Source: Holophagaceae bacterium UBA706
GTDB lineage: Bacteria > Acidobacteriota > Holophagae > Holophagales > Holophagaceae
Direction: 5' to 3'
Length of the DNA: 5,553 nt
Assembly (NCBI GenBank): GCA_002298155.1
Contig: DBME01000164.1
Location: 1-5,553, forward strand
Shown here: positions 5,501 to 5,553 of the stretch, piece after piece
Layout of the letters: each line of letters opens with the position of its first letter
How positions within the stretch are numbered: position 1 is the stretch's first letter
Made by a program: the position numbers and the translations under genes
The notes under the pieces: model-generated
What the model saw: only the letters and a program-made list of their open reading frames with translations
Databases searched by the model: none
Told to the model about the DNA's origin: nothing

Positions 5501-5536
5501 GTGCACACCCTGTTCGCCTTGACAAGGAGAGAACCG

Positions 5537-5553
5537 ATGCCCCCCCGCCCCCC
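5537..5553 (+). CDS. Start of a divergent gene cut by the window end
   Basis: ATG at 5537 is preceded by AAGGAGA (5524-5530) with a 6-nt gap, an excellent ribosome binding site, and lies divergently from the TetR-family gene behind its probable operator. Only M-P-P-R-P is visible, so the product cannot be named. From the usual TetR arrangement it may be the regulated gene, often a transporter or efflux component or an enzyme, but that is inference from context alone. Confidence 0.6.

Noticed and set aside
5519..5524. TTGACA as a -35 box
   Set aside because: It overlaps the AAGGAGA ribosome binding site 13 nt before the ATG, so a promoter using it would start inside the gene; more likely a chance match.

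Overview
This is a high-GC chromosomal window with short intergenic gaps, mostly strong AGGAGG-like ribosome binding sites and gene types found in Gram-negative bacteria. The mix of a two-helix DUF6526-type membrane protein, a secreted TPR protein with an 'APxIVGGG' turn and a GC-rich palindromic repeat made of 'GCGGAGG' units fits Acidobacteriota, possibly the Holophaga/Geothrix side. That placement comes from family recall and composition only. No rRNA, tRNA, CRISPR array, transposase or phage gene was seen.

Layout from left to right. (1) Positions 1-891, plus strand: the 3' part of a molybdenum-cofactor gene (mog), followed 10 nt later by a small two-helix membrane protein, probably one operon. 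(2) Positions 895-2076, minus strand, convergent with the first block with 3 nt between stop codons: a secreted endonuclease/exonuclease/phosphatase-fold enzyme most like bacterial sphingomyelinase C. (3) Positions 2077-2442, a 366-nt AT-richer divergent spacer: a good sigma70-type promoter for the secreted enzyme, a roughly 146-bp imperfect palindromic element, and a sigma70-like promoter for the next gene. (4) Positions 2443-2862, plus strand: a small exported protein of unknown family. (5) Positions 2863-5368, minus strand: a TetR-type regulator, a secreted TPR protein and cytidylate kinase (cmk), in that transcriptional order. The stop codons of cmk and of the small exported protein abut exactly, forming TGATCA. 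(6) Positions 5369-5553: the divergent regulatory region of the TetR gene, with a perfect 21-bp palindrome as probable operator, and the first codons of a plus-strand gene cut off by the window end.

The genes do not form one pathway. Housekeeping functions (molybdopterin adenylylation, CMP/dCMP phosphorylation) sit beside accessory ones: the exported lipase or nuclease-like enzyme, the exported orphan and the regulator-operator module. The parts most worth a second look are the palindromic element between two secreted-protein genes, the sphingomyelinase-like enzyme with its conserved cysteine pair, the orphan exported protein, and the TetR operator facing an unseen target gene. I see no convincing new multi-gene system.
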